A stretch of 64,000 nt of DNA from Verrucomicrobiales bacterium. GTDB lineage: Bacteria; Verrucomicrobiota; Verrucomicrobiia; Limisphaerales; CANJXF01. This document shows, in pieces, positions 61,891 to 64,000 of the stretch. The DNA lies in contig CANJXF010000019.1 of assembly GCA_947478865.1 (NCBI GenBank), positions 1 to 64,000 of the forward strand, given 5' to 3'. A model generated the notes under the pieces. That model did not search any database. It was not told the origin of the DNA and saw nothing but the letters and a program-made list of their open reading frames with translations. Every line of letters starts with the position of its first letter. Position 1 is the stretch's first letter. A program made the translations under genes and the position numbers.

Positions 61891-62548
61891 CGAAGAATTC
61901 GGTTTGCGTCGGGCGAATGGGATAAAAAGTCATCCGATGAATCGCACACGGCCCATGTTGTTTGATTGCAGCAAAATGTCCGGGCGTTCCATATCCCTTG
62001 TGTTCATCGAATCCGTAAGCGGGATAAAGCTCGTGATACTTCAGCATCATCCGGTCGCGCGTGACTTTGGCAATGATGCTTGCGGCCGCAATCGAATAGC
62101 TCAAGCAATCGCCATCGACGATTGCAGTTTGTGGACACGACAATGTTTTCACCCGCAATCCGTCCACGAGCGCGTGCTCAACCACGGGACTGAGTTGCGC
62201 GAGGGCAAAGTTCATGGCGCGATGGGTCGCTTGCAAAATATTGATCTGGTCGATCATTCGTTCATCCACGTGGGCGACGGCGCAATGAATTGCCGAGTGC
62301 GAAGTCAGGTCTGAAAAAAGATTTTCCCGCTCCTTTGCCGTCAGCTGCTTGGAGTCGTTGATTTTCCGAAATTTTTTGGGCATCGCGCCGAAGATCCATT
62401 CTACCGGCAAGATGACCGCTGCGGCCACAACAGGGCCGGCCAACGGGCCGCGGCCGGCTTCATCCACGCCACAAATGCGCGTCAGGCCTTTTTCCAAGAG
62501 GGCATGCTCGAAACGAAATCGGCGCAAAACTTTTATCTGCTTTGCCAT
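61868..62548 (-). CDS. rnhB: Ribonuclease HII
   Basis: ATG at 62548 gives 226 residues (a start three codons upstream is possible). RNase HII motifs: [20 protein letters not shown] with the DE(G)R site, [20 protein letters not shown] and [14 protein letters not shown], and [15 protein letters not shown]. The enzyme removes RNA from RNA-DNA hybrids and single ribonucleotides. The 3' end overlaps yraN by 23 bases. Confidence 0.95.
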   Translation of the reverse strand: MAKQIKVLRRFRFEHALLEKGLTRICGVDEAGRGPLAGPVVAAAVILPVEWIFGAMPKKFRKINDSKQLTAKERENLFSDLTSHSAIHCAVAHVDERMIDQINILQATHRAMNFALAQLSPVVEHALVDGLRVKTLSCPQTAIVDGDCLSYSIAAASIIAKVTRDRMMLKYHELYPAYGFDEHKGYGTPGHFAAIKQHGPCAIHRMTFYPIRPTQTEFFDASLGAD

Positions 62549-62714
62549 TCGGACCATTTATCCAACTGGCCGGGCGGCAGGCAAACAGAATCCGAAGATT
62601 CGATGAGCCGCAACAGGGAATTGCCTGCTCAAACAATCCGCCGCTGGCCTGATTGAGGTTCGTCGCGAGCAGCCTCAAGATGCGGAGGGAAAAGAAACCA
62701 AGAAAAGAGGCGCT

Positions 62715-63179
62715 ATGATGCTGAATGAATTTGACCGGGTCCGCGCGCACACGGCGCCGGAAGTTTTGGAGAAAATAGATCACGAGATCGAACGAAGCAT
62801 TCAGTTCTATGCGACGCAAAGCAAGGGGACGATCTCGGCGCGGCTGGAAGAGCTCGAAAACGAGTGGGACATCGAGCGCTTCCTGGAAATCAATGCCTCG
62901 GCCCTTGCGCTCACCGGATTAACACTGGGCCTGGCCGTGAATAAAAAATGGCTCTGGCTGACGGGCGGCGTGCTGGGCTTTCTGCTGCAACATGCGGTGC
63001 AAGGCTGGTGCCCGCCGATTCCTCTGTTGCGACGAGCCGGCGTTCGCACCCGCGGAGAAATCGACATCGAAAAATTCGCGCTCAAGGCTCTCCGCGGTGA
63101 CTTCGAAAATATTCCGATCCGGACGGAAACCAACCCGATGGCGCGCGCCCACAATGCGATGCTGGCGGTGAGCGTGTAA
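62715..63179 (+). CDS. DUF2892 (YgaP-like) membrane protein
   Basis: A 154-residue protein. The DUF2892 element is DIERFLEINASALALTGLTL and GLAVNKKWLWLTGGVLGFLL, ending QHAVQGWCPPIPLLRRAGV, the common W-C-P-P element. N-terminal residues 1-50 form a helical part (DRVRAHTAPEVLEKIDHEIE). Function unknown; YgaP-like membrane parts are often linked to sulfur handling. Two adjacent ATGs (62715, 62718). Confidence 0.8.
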   Translation: MMLNEFDRVRAHTAPEVLEKIDHEIERSIQFYATQSKGTISARLEELENEWDIERFLEINASALALTGLTLGLAVNKKWLWLTGGVLGFLLQHAVQGWCPPIPLLRRAGVRTRGEIDIEKFALKALRGDFENIPIRTETNPMARAHNAMLAVSV

Positions 63180-63336
63180 TATTTCGCCCGCTCGACGAAC
63201 GGTGTTCAGCATTTTCACGAGCCACCCTAGTCTTTTCCTTGGCTAGCCAAAAATGGGGATCCCCGATTGTTTCAAGCGCCGTTTCCTCGCGACCATTCAA
63301 CCGTGACCGAAGACTTCTCGATGGGAACAAGCCAAT

Positions 63337-63666
63337 ATGAAAACTCTTTTCGACTGCGAAACCGAGGTTGCAAAATGTGATTGCGGGCGAATCCGCCACC
63401 GCCCTTTCAATTGTTGCGAATCCGATAATGCGGCGGTCCGCGTGCATACGATTGCTTCTCTGACCCCCCGCGGGGTCTTGAAAATCGAGCAGGACTGCTA
63501 CCTCGACAACGGCGGAGAACTGCCGGAACAATCGCGGGTTCCACGGCAAATCATTTGGGAAGCAGCGCCCGAAACCGAGGTGGCCATACGAGGACTGGCG
63601 AAGTCGTTGCATGAGCAATTCGTCGCCGAGGCTCGCAAACGGCTGCCGCCGGAGTTTTTGGTTTAA
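63337..63666 (+). CDS. Small cysteine-rich protein of unknown function
   Basis: A 109-residue frame. Five cysteines lie in the first 27 residues (C7, C14, C16, C26, C27: CETEVAKCDCG and RPFNCC), suggesting a metal site. The rest (IASLTPRGVLKIEQDCYLD, VAIRGLAKSLHEQFVAEARK) has no recognised domain. An overlapping minus-strand frame (63082-63693) is longer but runs through the DUF2892 gene, so this one is preferred. It could also be noncoding. Confidence 0.4.
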   Translation: MKTLFDCETEVAKCDCGRIRHRPFNCCESDNAAVRVHTIASLTPRGVLKIEQDCYLDNGGELPEQSRVPRQIIWEAAPETEVAIRGLAKSLHEQFVAEARKRLPPEFLV

Positions 63667-63855
63667 AGCCTGGCAATTTTTAAAAGGGACCAACGTTCAG
63701 CGAGATTTCCGAAAAGGTCTCAGCAGATTTATGCAGTGGAAAGCGGGGCCCGATTGCGGCATTCGGAACATCGCACCGACGCCTTTTGTTCCAATGCGCG
63801 CGGACAGTCGAACAGGCTATCGCGATCTCTTTTCGAGTATTAAACAACTGCTCCT

Positions 63856-64000
63856 ATGCCAGAACCTCTGAAACAGCGCAGCCTTTACCCAGCGGTTTTT
63901 CTCGCGGCGATTTTGTATGTCGTGATCGCGAATTTTCCAACGCTCTCACCGATTCTTCTCACGATCATTTTGATCCTCCTCATCTCGCTCGCAATAAATC
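63856..64000 (+). CDS. Membrane protein, N-terminal part (possibly AI-2E/PerM-type), cut by window edge
   Basis: An ATG at 63856 opens a frame that remains open to the last base. It reads MPEPLKQRSLYPAVFLAAIL then YVVIANFPTLSPILLTIILI and LLISLAIN. The two hydrophobic segments with a proline between them are reminiscent of the first helices of AI-2E-family transporters, but 48 residues are too few to decide. Partial. Confidence 0.5.
   Translation, partial: MPEPLKQRSLYPAVFLAAILYVVIANFPTLSPILLTIILILLISLAIN

Noticed and set aside
63082-63693. Minus-strand frame of 203 codons opposite the DUF2892 and small cysteine-rich genes
   Set aside because: It runs antisense to the conserved DUF2892 element and shows no recognised motif; judged a shadow frame.
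1-64000. tRNA, rRNA or CRISPR array
   Set aside because: A read-through for TΨC-like arms, CCA ends and spaced direct repeats of 25-40 bases found nothing convincing. A dedicated scan could still find a single tRNA.

Overview
The window looks like a chromosomal segment of a Verrucomicrobiota bacterium, most likely a soil or freshwater lineage near Pedosphaera/Limisphaerales. This is an inference from gene content: a long PVC-type CxxCH haem protein, a DUF1080 (3-keto-disaccharide hydrolase) protein, secreted proteins ending in a bulky 'FxRL'-type tail, a Tat-exported sugar-enzyme set, a formylglycine sulfatase and a ceramidase-like protein. The DNA is GC-rich throughout. I saw no rRNA, tRNA or CRISPR array.

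Layout. The left edge carries the 3' end of an IS1595-type transposase. Positions 0.3-6 kb hold secreted proteins of unclear role, two of them flanking a bidirectional terminator. Positions 6.2-11.7 kb are one giant secreted HYR-repeat protein with an exact 237-bp internal period. Positions 11.9-26.5 kb form a carbohydrate-scavenging region: a sodium:solute symporter, a right-handed beta-helix lyase-like protein, a PQQ sugar dehydrogenase, a Gfo/Idh/MocA oxidoreductase, an SGNH lipoprotein, a secreted diheme protein, two beta-propeller glycosidase-like proteins and a DUF1080 hydrolase. Together they would oxidise, cleave and import plant-type sugars.

Positions 26.5-40 kb are the most unusual part. 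They contain two in-frame chimeric genes (subtilase joined to a multihaem cytochrome/TPR protein, and an SDR joined to the back half of TerC), several decayed gene ends, and dispersed palindromic repeats. They also contain a compact operon of a SOUL lipoprotein, uvsE, the SDR-TerC fusion, a bacterial voltage-gated cation channel whose filter resembles the calcium-selective CavAb design, and a PGPGW membrane protein. A separate six-TM potassium channel with a zinc-ribbon tail lies 4 kb away. A CHASE-type histidine kinase and its NarL-type regulator follow, preceded by a 16-bp perfect palindrome and repeated half-sites.

Positions 43-51 kb carry lipid enzymes (hydroxylase, HpnA-like epimerase), a DUF2721 protein, a penicillin acylase homologue, a class V aminotransferase with a convergent Lrp regulator, and two tRNA-modification-type genes (MnmC-like, Dus). 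Positions 52-61 kb are a run of minus-strand secreted catabolic proteins (phosphoesterase, PVC haem protein, ABM protein, ceramidase-like, sulfatase). The right end has the housekeeping pair rnhB-yraN, a DUF2892 protein, a small cysteine-rich protein and the start of a membrane protein cut by the window edge.
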